A DNA stretch of 64,000 bases from Pseudoxanthomonas beigongshangi (lineage in GTDB: Bacteria > Pseudomonadota > Gammaproteobacteria > Xanthomonadales > Xanthomonadaceae), in contig NZ_JADHDV010000004.1 in the NCBI RefSeq assembly GCF_016820515.1, positions 62,001 to 126,000 on the forward strand, read 5' to 3'. Both the position numbers and the translations under genes were made by a program. The notes beneath the pieces are model-generated. The model was not told the origin of the DNA. It saw only the letters and a program-made list of their open reading frames with translations, and searched no databases. Every line of letters begins with the position of its first letter. The first letter of the stretch is position 1. Below, one piece after another: positions 32,933-42,183 of this stretch.

Positions 32933-34933
32933 TCAGGTTAGCCCTTCCGCCCCTAGACGCCACCCCAACCCCGACCACCGGCTCGCGTGCCTCGCCAGTG
33001 CTTCGCGGATCACCGCTTCGCCACCGGCCACGTGCAGTTCGCGGCGGGCGCGGGTAAGGCCGGTGTAAACCAGTTCGCGCGAGAGCACGCGGTTGGTGCG
33101 GGCGGGGAGCAGCAGCCAGACGGTGTCGAACTCCGAGCCCTGGGCCTTGTGCACGGTCATGGCGAAAGCGGATTCGTGCGCGGGCAGGGCGGCGGGATGG
33201 AAGGCGCGTGGCTGGGCCGGGTCGTCGCCGGGGAACCAGGCGGCGAGCGCGCCCTGTTCGTCCCTCAGGCAGATGCCGATATCGCCATTGAACAGGCGGT
33301 GGCGGTAGCTGTTCTCGGTGACGATGAGCAGTTGGCCGTGGAAGTGGCCCTGCCCGGCGGCGCGGGGCAGGCCGGCGCCCTGGCTTTCCAGCAGCAGGCG
33401 TTCGATGCGTGCATTGAGCGTGCGCGCGCCCTGCGGGCCTTCGCGCACGGCGGTGAGGATGCGCAGGCGGCTGGAGAGTGCCAGCGCCTGTGCGGGCGTG
33501 GTCGCGGTCGCCAACGCTTGCCAGTGGGCGAGCAAGGCGTCCTGCTGGGTTTGCAGCGGGTCGGCGAGGTTTTCGTGGAAGTGGACGTTGGACAGTTCGC
33601 CGGCGCGCAGCAGGGCGAGCGTGGTGTCGACATCGCCTGCGCGCACGGCGTCGGCGAGGGGAGCGAGTTGCAGCGACTCGCTCTGGCGCCAGCCACGCTG
33701 GAGATGGACGCGGATGCCGGAAAACGTTTCCTGCGTGCCCGGGTGCGGGTCGCTGCCTTCGCCGGGACGATGGGCGATCCCGTCGATGGCGGCGGCGAGG
33801 ATGGCGGACAGGACGTCGCCCGCCTCCACCGAGGGCAGCTGATCCGGATCGCCCAGCAGCACCAGCCGTGAGCCGTCGGGGATGGCGTCGACCAGCTTGG
33901 CCATCAGTGGCAGATCGACCATGGAGGCTTCGTCCACGACCACGACGTCGAACGGCAAGGGATGATCGGCGTCGTGGCGGAAGCGCGGTGAGTCGGGAAT
34001 CGTGCCGAGCAGGCGATGCAGGGTGGTGCCGGTGGTGGGCAATGCGGAAAGCAGGTCGGCGTCGATGCCGGCGGCGGCCAGTGCCTGGATGGCATGGCGC
34101 ACGCTTTCGGCCATGCGCTCGGCGGCGCGTCCGGTGGGCGCGGCCAGGGCGATGCGCGGCAGCGGGTGGCCGACATCGCGCGCCTGTGCCGCGAGCAGCA
34201 CCAGCAGGCGCGCGGTGGTAGTGGTCTTGCCGGTGCCGGGGCCGCCAGTGACGAGCAGGAGGCTGTGATGGAGGGCGAGGGTGGCGGCCAGTGCCTGGTG
34301 ATCGATGGTCGTGTTGCCCCCATCCGCCCTTCGGGCACCTTCCCCCGCAGGCGGGGGAAGGGATTTGTTGGGTTCAGCACCAAATTGCTCTTCCGCGAAT
34401 AGAGGAAGTGTCTGATTCTTCTCTACCTTGAGCCCTTCCCCCGCGTGCGGGGAAAGGGTTGGGATGGGGACACCCGGAAACAGCCGAACAAACAACGCAT
34501 CAAGCGCGGACACTTCTCCCGCATCAACTCGATGCGCCGCGATACGCCGCAGACCCTCCGCCAGTTGGCGTTCGTATTCGCGATAACGACGCAGGTAGAG
34601 CAGTCCCCGCTCCAGCACCAGCGGTGCATGCGGATCGGAAACGGCGACCGGATCATCCGGGGTGGCAACCCAGCGCGACGCCGCCAGTTGCGAAGCCCAC
34701 GTGTCCGCTGCCGGCCAGACGATATCGGCATCCGTCTCCAGCAGTGCCTGCGGCTGCGCGAGCAATAGCCCGGCATGGCCCTTGGACACGGCGAGCGAGG
34801 CGAACGCGGTGGCGGCGAGGACGTCGTCGGGAGTGTCGCGATCGAGACGGCGCAGGCTCTGGGCGAGCGCGTGATCGAGGGTGCGCAGGTGGCCGGCTTG
34901 CCAGAGGTTGGCGAGGAGGTTGTGGGTGTTCAT
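32933..34933 (-). CDS. recD: Exonuclease V subunit RecD, with REP-encoded linker
   Basis: A 666-residue 5'-3' helicase subunit of RecBCD, which repairs double-strand breaks and degrades linear DNA. Walker A (GGPGTGKT) is at 230-237, followed by the DEAS motif, the GDPDQLPSVEAGDVL motif and the C-terminal MTVHKAQGSEFDTVWLLLP motif. Between the N-terminal domain (to ~150) and Walker A, residues ~155-205 are encoded by two REP-type palindromes (34316-34362 and 34432-34471) read in frame, giving two PPPAGEG/SPHAGEG segments. The start overlaps the recB stop (ATGA). The enzyme is otherwise complete. Confidence 0.95.
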   Translation of the reverse strand: MNTHNLLANLWQAGHLRTLDHALAQSLRRLDRDTPDDVLAATAFASLAVSKGHAGLLLAQPQALLETDADIVWPAADTWASQLAASRWVATPDDPVAVSDPHAPLVLERGLLYLRRYREYERQLAEGLRRIAAHRVDAGEVSALDALFVRLFPGVPIPTLSPHAGEGLKVEKNQTLPLFAEEQFGAEPNKSLPPPAGEGARRADGGNTTIDHQALAATLALHHSLLLVTGGPGTGKTTTTARLLVLLAAQARDVGHPLPRIALAAPTGRAAERMAESVRHAIQALAAAGIDADLLSALPTTGTTLHRLLGTIPDSPRFRHDADHPLPFDVVVVDEASMVDLPLMAKLVDAIPDGSRLVLLGDPDQLPSVEAGDVLSAILAAAIDGIAHRPGEGSDPHPGTQETFSGIRVHLQRGWRQSESLQLAPLADAVRAGDVDTTLALLRAGELSNVHFHENLADPLQTQQDALLAHWQALATATTPAQALALSSRLRILTAVREGPQGARTLNARIERLLLESQGAGLPRAAGQGHFHGQLLIVTENSYRHRLFNGDIGICLRDEQGALAAWFPGDDPAQPRAFHPAALPAHESAFAMTVHKAQGSEFDTVWLLLPARTNRVLSRELVYTGLTRARRELHVAGGEAVIREALARHASRWSGLGWRLGAEGLT
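34316..34362 (-). repeat. REP-type palindrome inside recD
   Basis: CCTTCCCCCGC and GCGGGGGAAGG arms preceded by CCATCCGCCCTTCGGGCAC. The same sequence occurs in the mlaF-mlaE spacer at 43121-43168. It is translated in frame as SLPPPAGEGARRADGG. Confidence 0.85.
34432..34471 (-). repeat. Second REP-type palindrome inside recD
   Basis: GCCCTTCCCCCGCGTGCGGG followed by GAAAGGGTTGGGATGGGG, related to the other CCCCCGC palindromes. It is translated as IPTLSPHAGEG. Together with the first unit it brackets a short unique segment. Confidence 0.8.
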
Positions 34934-37900
34934 GCGCGATCACCTGCGCGGTTGCCCCCACCCCGGCCCTCCCCCGCTTGCGGGGGAGGGGGCAGATCGC
35001 GGGACGATGGAACGGAGCCGGCGAACAAGGCATCGAGTGCATGGACGAGTTCGGGAGCGAAGCGTTGGGCGTGGACGCCAGGCGAGGGATCCCGGGTGAG
35101 ATCCATGCCGCGGCAGAACAGGTAGCGCACGCCGCCGAAGTCGCGTACATAGTCATAGGCCTCGCCCAGCCGGAAACGCAGCCAGCGGTGCAGGGCCAGC
35201 GTGTAGATCAGCGCCTGCAGGTCGTATTCGCTGTGCGCCATCGCCTGCTGCATCGAGGCGGTGTCATAGCCGGGCAACTGGTTGGACTTGTAGTCCAGCA
35301 CGTACCAGCGTCCGTCCCGGCAATAGGTCAGATCGATCAGGCCGGTCATCAGGCCTTCCAGCCGCTGGCGCAGGCCGAACGCGTGCCGCTGGCGCAGCAC
35401 GCCATGCTCGTGCAGCAACGCGAGCAGCGCGGTGACCGGCGTGGAGGTCATGGCGAAATGGAATTCGATTTCCGCGCGGCGCATGTTCGGCGGCAGGTCG
35501 GCGAGGCGACCGCCTTCGGGCATCACCGTGCCCAGGGTATGGCCGATCAGCGGCACCAGCACGGCGAGGCCGTCGGCGACATCGGCTTCGGCATAGCCAC
35601 CCGCGCGCAGGGCGTCGGCGATGATCCGGTCCTGTCCGGCGGGCGCATCGTCGCCGGGTCGCCAGTCGCGCCAGGCAGCGAAGTCGGCGTCTTCCAGCGC
35701 GGCGTGCATGACCACGCCGAAGTGGCTGCCGGCGAAACGCGGATCGGCGGTGAAGACGGAAGCGGCGGTTTCGGCGCCGGCTTCGTCGACGTCGGCCACG
35801 CGGGTTTCGTCCTCGCCGCCGGGGTCGGCCTGGGTGGCGGCGGCCAGCGGGTCGGCGCCGGATTCGGCGTGGGCGAGCTGGGTGAAGCTGTAGACCCACC
35901 AGTCGGCGGCGATACGGCGGCGGGCGATGCGCGCGGGCGCCACGCCGGCGTCGTGTTCGGCAGGCAGGCGTGGCGGCGGCGGTTCGGCCGGGCCTTCGAC
36001 GATGCGGACATCGGCGTGCCCGCGCAGCGATTCGGCGCCGGCCAGCAGCGGCGCGAGGCGACTCCTGGCGAAGTCGGTGATGTCGCCCGCCGCGATCCAC
36101 AGCGCATGCTCGGCGCGGGTGAGGCCGACATAGAGCAGGCGTGCGTCCTCGGCCTGGCCATCGCCGGAAGCCGCGTCGCCGGCGGCCTTCCACGCCGGAT
36201 CCTCCTTGTCGATGCGCCAGCGCAACACGCGGCGGCCGCCTTCGTGCAGCACGCGGTAGCGGCCACTGTCCGGACGGCGCGTGCCGATGCCGGTGAAGGG
36301 CAGGTACACCAGCGGGTACTCCAGGCCCTTGCTCTTGTGCAGGGTGACGATCTGCACGCGGAGCGCGTCCGATTCCAGTCGCAGCAGCTGGGTCTCGTCG
36401 TCGGGATCGGCGTTGGCGATGCGCGCCTGCAACCAGTCGAGCAGGCCGTGCAGGCCGAGCGTGTGCGCGGCGGCTTCCTGCAACTGTTCGCCCAACTGCA
36501 GGTAGTTGGTCATGCGGCGCTCGCCGTCGATCAGGCCAAGCAGGCGTTCGGCCTGTTCGGCGCACAGGTCGGACACCAGCGCGAACGGACCGCTGCGCTG
36601 CCAGCGCTCGCGCCAGTGCAGCAGACGGGCCTGGTGGTGCCGCTGCGCGTCACCTTCGGTTTCCAGCGCGGCAATCGCGTGGGCGTCCTCGCCCAGCAGC
36701 ACGGTGGACAACGCGGTGCGCAGGCGGCCGCTGTCGGCCGGTTGCAGCAGCGCCAGCAGCAGGGTGCGCAGTTCATCGGCTTCGGTGGTCTCGAACAGGC
36801 TCTGCTTGCCGGCGGCGACGGCGGGCACGCCGGCGCGGGCGAGCGCCTGCTGCATGCGGGTGGCGTCGCGGTGGTTGCGCACCAGCACGGCGATGTCGCC
36901 GGGACGCACCGGACGGCCGTCGAGCAGCGCGCGGCCTTCGCGCGCGTCGTTCAATACGCGATGGATCTCGGCCACGCAGGCGGCGGTGGCGGCGTCGCGC
37001 GAGCCGTCGGCGCCGAGCGGCTGGCCATCCGCCTGGCGCAGCAGGCGCAGGGTCAACGCGGGCGCCGGTTCGCCATCGCGCAGATAGTCGGCGTCACCGC
37101 GCTTGCCGCCGGCATGCACGGGTTCGAACTGGATGCCGGGATGGAGAAAGGCGTCCTGCCCCGCCTCCCGCGCGCCGTCGTACAGCGCCTGGACGGCGCG
37201 CAGCACGCCGGGGCGCGAGCGGAAGTTGTGATCCAGCCGCGGCGCCTCGTCGGCTTCACCGCGCGCGAGCAGGTAGGTGGCCACGTCGCCGCCGCGGAAA
37301 CCGTAGATGGCCTGCTTGGGATCGCCAATCAGGAATAGCGCCGGCACGTCGCCGATCGCGCGCACCTCGTCCGAGTCGCCGAACACCCGCGCGAAGATGC
37401 GCCATTGGCGCTCGTCGGTGTCCTGGAATTCATCCACCAGCGCGACCCGGTACTGCGCGCGCAACCGCGCCACCAGCGCTTGCCGGTGCGGACCTTCCAG
37501 CGCTTCGGCGACGCCTTCGATCAGATCATCGTAGGTTCGCACGCGACGCAGCCGCCTGAGCGCGTCCAGGCGCTGGCGCGCCTCGGCGCGCAGGCGGTGC
37601 AGCAGGGCCGTGCGTTGCAGCAGCTGCACCCGCTGCCAGGCCGCATCGGCCTCGCACCAATCGCGCAAGGCGTCGAACAACGGCGACGCCGGCGCGCCGG
37701 CACCCTGCCCTTCCTTGCAGAAGCCGGCCAACGCGTCCGGCAACAGCTTCTGCACGTGGGTTTTGTCGGTGCGTGGCCAGTCGCCCAGCCGCGTGCCCGC
37801 CTGGAGTTCCTCGAACGCCTTGTCGAAGCTCGGCCGCTTCGCGCGCCGGCCATCGAACACCTTGTTGTCGAACGCAGCCGCAATCGCCGCGCGTGCGTCG

Positions 37901-38631
37901 GCCTGATGGTTGGTGATGGCCTGGATCAGATTCGCGGCGCGGGCCGCGCGCACGGCCTGTGTTTCAGCCTGCGCCCGCGGATCGGCATCGGGCGGTACCT
38001 GCGGATACAGCGGCAACGGTCCGCACAGCGCCGGCAGATCCCCGGCGAGCGCATCCGGTCCGTTCCACAGGCCCACCAGCGCGTCGGCGTCGGCCGGATC
38101 GGCCGCGTGCGCGCGCCACAGATCGGCGGCGACCTCGGCGTACAGATCGCGTGCGTTGCCGAGCAGTTCGAACGCATCGAAGCCCTGCCCGGTTTCCAGC
38201 GCGTGTTCGCGCAGCACGCGCGCGCAGAAACCGTGGATGGTGAAGATCGCGGCCAGATCGGTTTCCTCCGCCGCGATGCGCAGGCGGCGGGACAACTGGT
38301 CGGGAGTTTCCTCGCCGCGTTCGAGCTGGCGCTGGAGAATGCCGCGGGTCAGCGCGGCCTCGTGGCTGTCGTCGTTGCCGGCGAGCGTGCCGACGAGGCC
38401 GGCGGCCAGCGACAGGCGTTCGCGGATGCGCTTGCGCAGTTCCTGGGTGGCGGCCTCGGTGTAGGTCACCGCCAGCACCTGGCCCATGCGCAGGCGCTGT
38501 TCGACGATCAGGCGGGTGAACAGGGTGGCGAGCGTGTAGGTCTTGCCGGTGCCGGCGCTGGCTTCGATCAGCTGCACGCCATCGAGCGCGCGGGTCAGGT
38601 AGGCATCGGCCGCGGGCATGGTCGCGCTCAT
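34930..38631 (-). CDS. recB: Exonuclease V subunit RecB
   Basis: A 1233-residue 3'-5' helicase and nuclease subunit. Walker A is ASAGTGKT (24-31). Helicase motifs follow: VTYTEAATQELRKRIRERL, IHGFCARVLREHALE, ALVDEFQDTDERQW, IGDPKQAIYGFRGGD, LHKSKGLEYPLV and RLLYVGLTRAEHAL. The C-terminal nuclease motif is VLDYKSNQLPGYD (~1108-1120), intact for DNA cleavage. The start overlaps the recC stop (ATGA) and its stop overlaps recD. The last ~20 residues (DLPPPPQAGEGRGGG) are encoded by a CCCCCGC palindrome at 34953-34994, an acquired tail. Confidence 0.97.
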   Translation of the reverse strand: MSATMPAADAYLTRALDGVQLIEASAGTGKTYTLATLFTRLIVEQRLRMGQVLAVTYTEAATQELRKRIRERLSLAAGLVGTLAGNDDSHEAALTRGILQRQLERGEETPDQLSRRLRIAAEETDLAAIFTIHGFCARVLREHALETGQGFDAFELLGNARDLYAEVAADLWRAHAADPADADALVGLWNGPDALAGDLPALCGPLPLYPQVPPDADPRAQAETQAVRAARAANLIQAITNHQADARAAIAAAFDNKVFDGRRAKRPSFDKAFEELQAGTRLGDWPRTDKTHVQKLLPDALAGFCKEGQGAGAPASPLFDALRDWCEADAAWQRVQLLQRTALLHRLRAEARQRLDALRRLRRVRTYDDLIEGVAEALEGPHRQALVARLRAQYRVALVDEFQDTDERQWRIFARVFGDSDEVRAIGDVPALFLIGDPKQAIYGFRGGDVATYLLARGEADEAPRLDHNFRSRPGVLRAVQALYDGAREAGQDAFLHPGIQFEPVHAGGKRGDADYLRDGEPAPALTLRLLRQADGQPLGADGSRDAATAACVAEIHRVLNDAREGRALLDGRPVRPGDIAVLVRNHRDATRMQQALARAGVPAVAAGKQSLFETTEADELRTLLLALLQPADSGRLRTALSTVLLGEDAHAIAALETEGDAQRHHQARLLHWRERWQRSGPFALVSDLCAEQAERLLGLIDGERRMTNYLQLGEQLQEAAAHTLGLHGLLDWLQARIANADPDDETQLLRLESDALRVQIVTLHKSKGLEYPLVYLPFTGIGTRRPDSGRYRVLHEGGRRVLRWRIDKEDPAWKAAGDAASGDGQAEDARLLYVGLTRAEHALWIAAGDITDFARSRLAPLLAGAESLRGHADVRIVEGPAEPPPPRLPAEHDAGVAPARIARRRIAADWWVYSFTQLAHAESGADPLAAATQADPGGEDETRVADVDEAGAETAASVFTADPRFAGSHFGVVMHAALEDADFAAWRDWRPGDDAPAGQDRIIADALRAGGYAEADVADGLAVLVPLIGHTLGTVMPEGGRLADLPPNMRRAEIEFHFAMTSTPVTALLALLHEHGVLRQRHAFGLRQRLEGLMTGLIDLTYCRDGRWYVLDYKSNQLPGYDTASMQQAMAHSEYDLQALIYTLALHRWLRFRLGEAYDYVRDFGGVRYLFCRGMDLTRDPSPGVHAQRFAPELVHALDALFAGSVPSSRDLPPPPQAGEGRGGGNRAGDRA
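34953..34994 (-). repeat. REP-type palindrome in the 3' end of recB
   Basis: TGCCCCCACCCCGGCCCTCC then CCCGC...GCGGGGGAGGG. It is in the CCCTCCCCCGC subtype also seen at 43045-43086. It lies within the last codons of recB and adds a Gly/Pro-rich tail. Confidence 0.85.
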
Positions 38632-41600
38632 GCGGCGTCTCCTTCGCCGACGTCGCGATCGCGCGCATGGCCGCGCCGCACGAGGTCGTAGATCACCAGG
38701 CTGGTGTCTTCCAGCTGGCGATAGTCGGCTTCGTTGGCGAACGGGTCCCGACCGCGCAGTGCGAGCCGGATCGCCTCGCCCTCCCCTTCGGCCCAGCCGC
38801 CGTTGCCGTCGCCGTGCCAGCGCTTCCAGGCAACGCCGCGACGCTTCTCCGGATCGGCGTTCCAGATGTCCCAGCCGGTATAGGGCGCGAACCACAGCGG
38901 TTCGCGCAGGCCCCGGGCGTGCAGGGAAAGCAGTTGCCGCAGCGCATCGCGCGCCTGTGCCTCGTCCGGCGCGTCGATCACGTACGGGCCCGGACCATCG
39001 CCGCCGTCATGGAACTGCACCAGCGGCAGTCGCGCGCCGGCCGCGTTGGCGAGCAGCCAATCCAGGCCCCAGCGCAGCGCGGCGTTGCCGTTGATCGGGT
39101 CCGCGCGCATCCGCACCAGGCCGCGCGGATGCACGTCGGCGACGCGACCGTGCAGCTGCACATCGTCAATGCGGATCTCATAGCGCGCGGAGGTGACGAC
39201 GTCGTTCGCCAGCCAGTCGCGGCGCGCCTGCGCGAACGGGCGGATTTCCGCGAGCAGGGTTTCGAACTGGCGTTCGCCCAGCGCGCCGGAAGGCAGCAGC
39301 GCGCGGGCACGCAGGCGGGCGCGCAGGCCGGGCTCCTCGCCGGCGTCGAGCGCCTCGATCACCGCCTGTTGCAGGGCGGCGCGCTCCAGCCCGCGGCCGG
39401 GCAGCACCAGCGGTTCGACATCCTCGGCCTGTTCGATCGGCTCCGGCAGCCGCAGACCCAGCCGCTGGGCGAGGAACTGGCCGTGCGGATCGGCGAAGAA
39501 ACGACGCAGCGTGTCCAGCGACAATTCGGTGGCGGGCGTGTCCAGTGCCGGCAGCGGGCCGGCCAGCCACGGCGACAACGCGGCGCGCGCGCCACCCAGA
39601 CGATCCGCGGCCGGACGCCATTGCGCGCGATAACTGAAGCGGCGTGGTTCGTCGCCACCGAAGGCCGCCGGCGCGAACGGCTGCAAGGGATGCTGCACGA
39701 CCAGCGCTTTCCGCGCGGCCGGGTCGGCGTGGTACGCCGCCGCCGCGTCCAGCAGTTCGCTGACCAGCACCGAAGGCTCGCGGGCGCTGCCGTCGCGCGG
39801 ATCCGCGCCCTGGTAGCTGAGGTAGAACACATCCTGCGCGGCCGCGAACAGTTGCAGGAACAGGTAGCGATCGTCCTCGCGGGTGGAGCGGTCGCCATGC
39901 CGGCGGCGCTCGGTGCCCAGTTCGGCGGTGAGGCGGTTGAGGCCGGCGGCCGGATCCCGGTGCGGGAACTCGCCGTCGTTCATGCCGAGCAGGCAGGTCA
40001 CCCGGAATGGCAACAGCCGCATCGGCACCATCCGGCCCACGCTGATGCCGCCGGTGAGCAGCGGCGCGCGGGTGTCGGCTTCCGAGAGCAGTTCGGTGAA
40101 GTGCGCGCGCACCACTTCCGCCGGCACCTCGGCGTCGTGGCCGGCGGCCTCGGCGTCGCGGGCGAAGCGATCAATCAGCGTGCGCAGGCGATCCAGCGCG
40201 CGTTGCGCGCGCGGCGCAGCCGGGCGCTCCGGCAGCAGCGCGTCGAGCAGGCGCAACAGGCGTTCGCGCCACTGCGCGGGCGCCAGCGCCTGGCCCAGGT
40301 CGCGGCGCTGGCGGGCCAGTTCGCGCAGCAGGCGGATCAGGGTGTCGAGCGCATCGAGCGCGCCGCCTTCCAGCTCCGTCCACGGCGCGACCCCGGCGAT
40401 CTCGTCCGCGGCGCCGCTGGCGTGGCCCAGCAACAGCCGATCCAGCGCGAACTGCCAGGTGTAGGCGTCGTCGGCGGGCGCAGCGGACGCGGCGCGGTGC
40501 GCGGCGTCCAGGCCCCAGCGCGCGCCGGCCGCGCGCAGCCAGCCATGCAGGCGCTCGATGGCGTCGGTGTCCAGCTCGGCGGCCTCGGCCACCGGCGCGC
40601 TGGCCAGAAGATCGAGGATCTCGTCCAGGCCGAAGCGCGAGATCGGCAGCGCCAGCAGCCGCAGGAAGACCTCGGCCAGCGGTTCGCTGGCCAGCGGACT
40701 GGTGTCGGCCAGCGCCCACGGCAGCGCGTCGGCGTGGCCTTCACCGCCGAATACCGCGTCAAGGTAGGGCACGTAGGGATCGATGTCCGGCGCCAGCACC
40801 GCGATCTCGCGCGGCTGCAGCGGCGGATCGAATCGTTTGTCGTCCAGCAGCGCGCGCAGTTGGTCATGCAGTACCTGCACTTCCCGCAGGCGGGTGTGGC
40901 AGGCGTGGATCTGCAGGCCGGGATCCTGGCGATCCACCTGCCCGCGCGGCGGACCGGATGGCGCGGGACGACGATGGAACAGATCCCGCTGCATGCGGTG
41001 CAGCAGGCTGTCGGACAGACCGCCCTCGGCCAGGGTGGGCGCGGGGTCCTGTTCGGGATCGGCATAGGCGGCGATTTCGCCGGCCGGATGCACGACTTCG
41101 TAACTGCCGAGCACGGCCATGAAATCGCGACCGGCCGCGCCCCAGGCCTGCAACAGCGGGTTCTCGCCGGCTTGCCCGGCAAAGGGATCGGCCACGCCCG
41201 CGCGCAGGCGTTCGCCCAGTGTCTGCAGATCGCCCCAATACGCCTGGGTGGGCGTGGGCAGATAGAAATGCAGGGTGCCGGCGCGCGCCTGGGTGGCGAC
41301 CACGCGCAGCACGTCGGGCGAAATATTGAGGGTGGCGAAGGCGAACAGGCGCCCCGGCAAGCCGGCCGGCAGCGCCGAGTCGGGGCCGGCGAAGCGATCG
41401 AGATATTGCTGGATGCGGCGCGCGCGATGTTCGCGCCCGGCGGCGATGTGCCGCCACAGCAGCGCCTGCGGATCTTCCGGATCGGCGCCGGCTTCCCAGC
41501 GCAGCAGCCAGTCGCGACGCCAGGCCTGGTACTTCTCGAACACCCCGGCCAGCTCGCCGGCCAGCGCCCATGGCTTCACCGGGTCGCGACCGGCCAGATA

Positions 41601-41963
41601 GGCGCGCAGCGCCGCCAGCGCGGGCCGCGCCAGCAGCGCCGGATCGGTCAGCGCCGCGTACAGGCGCCAGCGCAGGCCGGCCGCGTCCAGATCCTCGCCT
41701 TCGCCGGGCACGTTGGCGGCCAGCGCGCGGGCGACGAATTCGCCAGGGGTCAGGAATTCCAGGTTCGCCGCCACCCCGTGTTCGGCCGCCAGCGTGGCCT
41801 GCAGCCAGCGCCGCATCGCCACCTGCGGAATCAGCACCAGCTCCGGCGCCAGCAACGGCTGTCCGGGCACGGGCCGGCGCAGCTCGGCCGCCAACAGGCC
41901 CGCCAGCACGTCCAGGGAATTGGAGTGGTAGAGGCGGAAGTCGGGCATCGCGGCGTCGGGCAT
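38628..41963 (-). CDS. recC: Exonuclease V subunit RecC
   Basis: A 1111-residue subunit that recognises Chi and organises the RecBCD complex. The N-terminus (FRLYHSNSLDVLAGLL), the vestigial helicase region (PQVAMRRWLQATLAAEHGVA, GEFVARALAANVPGEG) and the motifs LSYQGADPRDGSAREPSVLV and LGMNDGEFPHRDPAAGLNRL are characteristic. The first start is ATG 41963; a second ATG at 41948 would give the more typical MPDFRLYHS. It is the first gene of recC-recB-recD, each coupled by ATGA. The order recC-recB-recD is usual in this group (ptrA is absent). Confidence 0.96.
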   Translation of the reverse strand: MPDAAMPDFRLYHSNSLDVLAGLLAAELRRPVPGQPLLAPELVLIPQVAMRRWLQATLAAEHGVAANLEFLTPGEFVARALAANVPGEGEDLDAAGLRWRLYAALTDPALLARPALAALRAYLAGRDPVKPWALAGELAGVFEKYQAWRRDWLLRWEAGADPEDPQALLWRHIAAGREHRARRIQQYLDRFAGPDSALPAGLPGRLFAFATLNISPDVLRVVATQARAGTLHFYLPTPTQAYWGDLQTLGERLRAGVADPFAGQAGENPLLQAWGAAGRDFMAVLGSYEVVHPAGEIAAYADPEQDPAPTLAEGGLSDSLLHRMQRDLFHRRPAPSGPPRGQVDRQDPGLQIHACHTRLREVQVLHDQLRALLDDKRFDPPLQPREIAVLAPDIDPYVPYLDAVFGGEGHADALPWALADTSPLASEPLAEVFLRLLALPISRFGLDEILDLLASAPVAEAAELDTDAIERLHGWLRAAGARWGLDAAHRAASAAPADDAYTWQFALDRLLLGHASGAADEIAGVAPWTELEGGALDALDTLIRLLRELARQRRDLGQALAPAQWRERLLRLLDALLPERPAAPRAQRALDRLRTLIDRFARDAEAAGHDAEVPAEVVRAHFTELLSEADTRAPLLTGGISVGRMVPMRLLPFRVTCLLGMNDGEFPHRDPAAGLNRLTAELGTERRRHGDRSTREDDRYLFLQLFAAAQDVFYLSYQGADPRDGSAREPSVLVSELLDAAAAYHADPAARKALVVQHPLQPFAPAAFGGDEPRRFSYRAQWRPAADRLGGARAALSPWLAGPLPALDTPATELSLDTLRRFFADPHGQFLAQRLGLRLPEPIEQAEDVEPLVLPGRGLERAALQQAVIEALDAGEEPGLRARLRARALLPSGALGERQFETLLAEIRPFAQARRDWLANDVVTSARYEIRIDDVQLHGRVADVHPRGLVRMRADPINGNAALRWGLDWLLANAAGARLPLVQFHDGGDGPGPYVIDAPDEAQARDALRQLLSLHARGLREPLWFAPYTGWDIWNADPEKRRGVAWKRWHGDGNGGWAEGEGEAIRLALRGRDPFANEADYRQLEDTSLVIYDLVRRGHARDRDVGEGDAA

Positions 41964-42183
41964 CCGGCTATCTTGCCGCAGCGGACCCGTGGCGCCGAGC
42001 CGGATCCGATCCGGCGGCCCGCGGGGCCCGCGGGGCCCGCGCGATGGGATTGTCTTTCCCGCCGGAAACCGGCTCCGTCGGTCCAGGTTTCCGGCACAAT
42101 ACCTGTACCGGTCAGTTCGGTTTTGTTCAGCCGCCAGCCGCGAAGCTTCCTCGTTGCTTTTCCGTTAAGCGCCCGCCCCCGCC
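41964..42183. promoter_or_regulatory. Divergent recC / mlaF promoter region
   Basis: A 220-bp region between the recC and mlaF starts. It contains three tandem 9-mers (GGCCCGCGG) at 42016-42041. There is no ORF. No certain promoter element can be named by eye. Confidence 0.4.

Noticed and set aside
34459-37338. A 959-codon open frame on the plus strand opposite recB and recD
   Set aside because: It is a shadow of high-GC coding sequence on the other strand: composition is dominated by Arg, Ala, Gly and Val without recognisable domains, while recB and recD are full length with all motifs.
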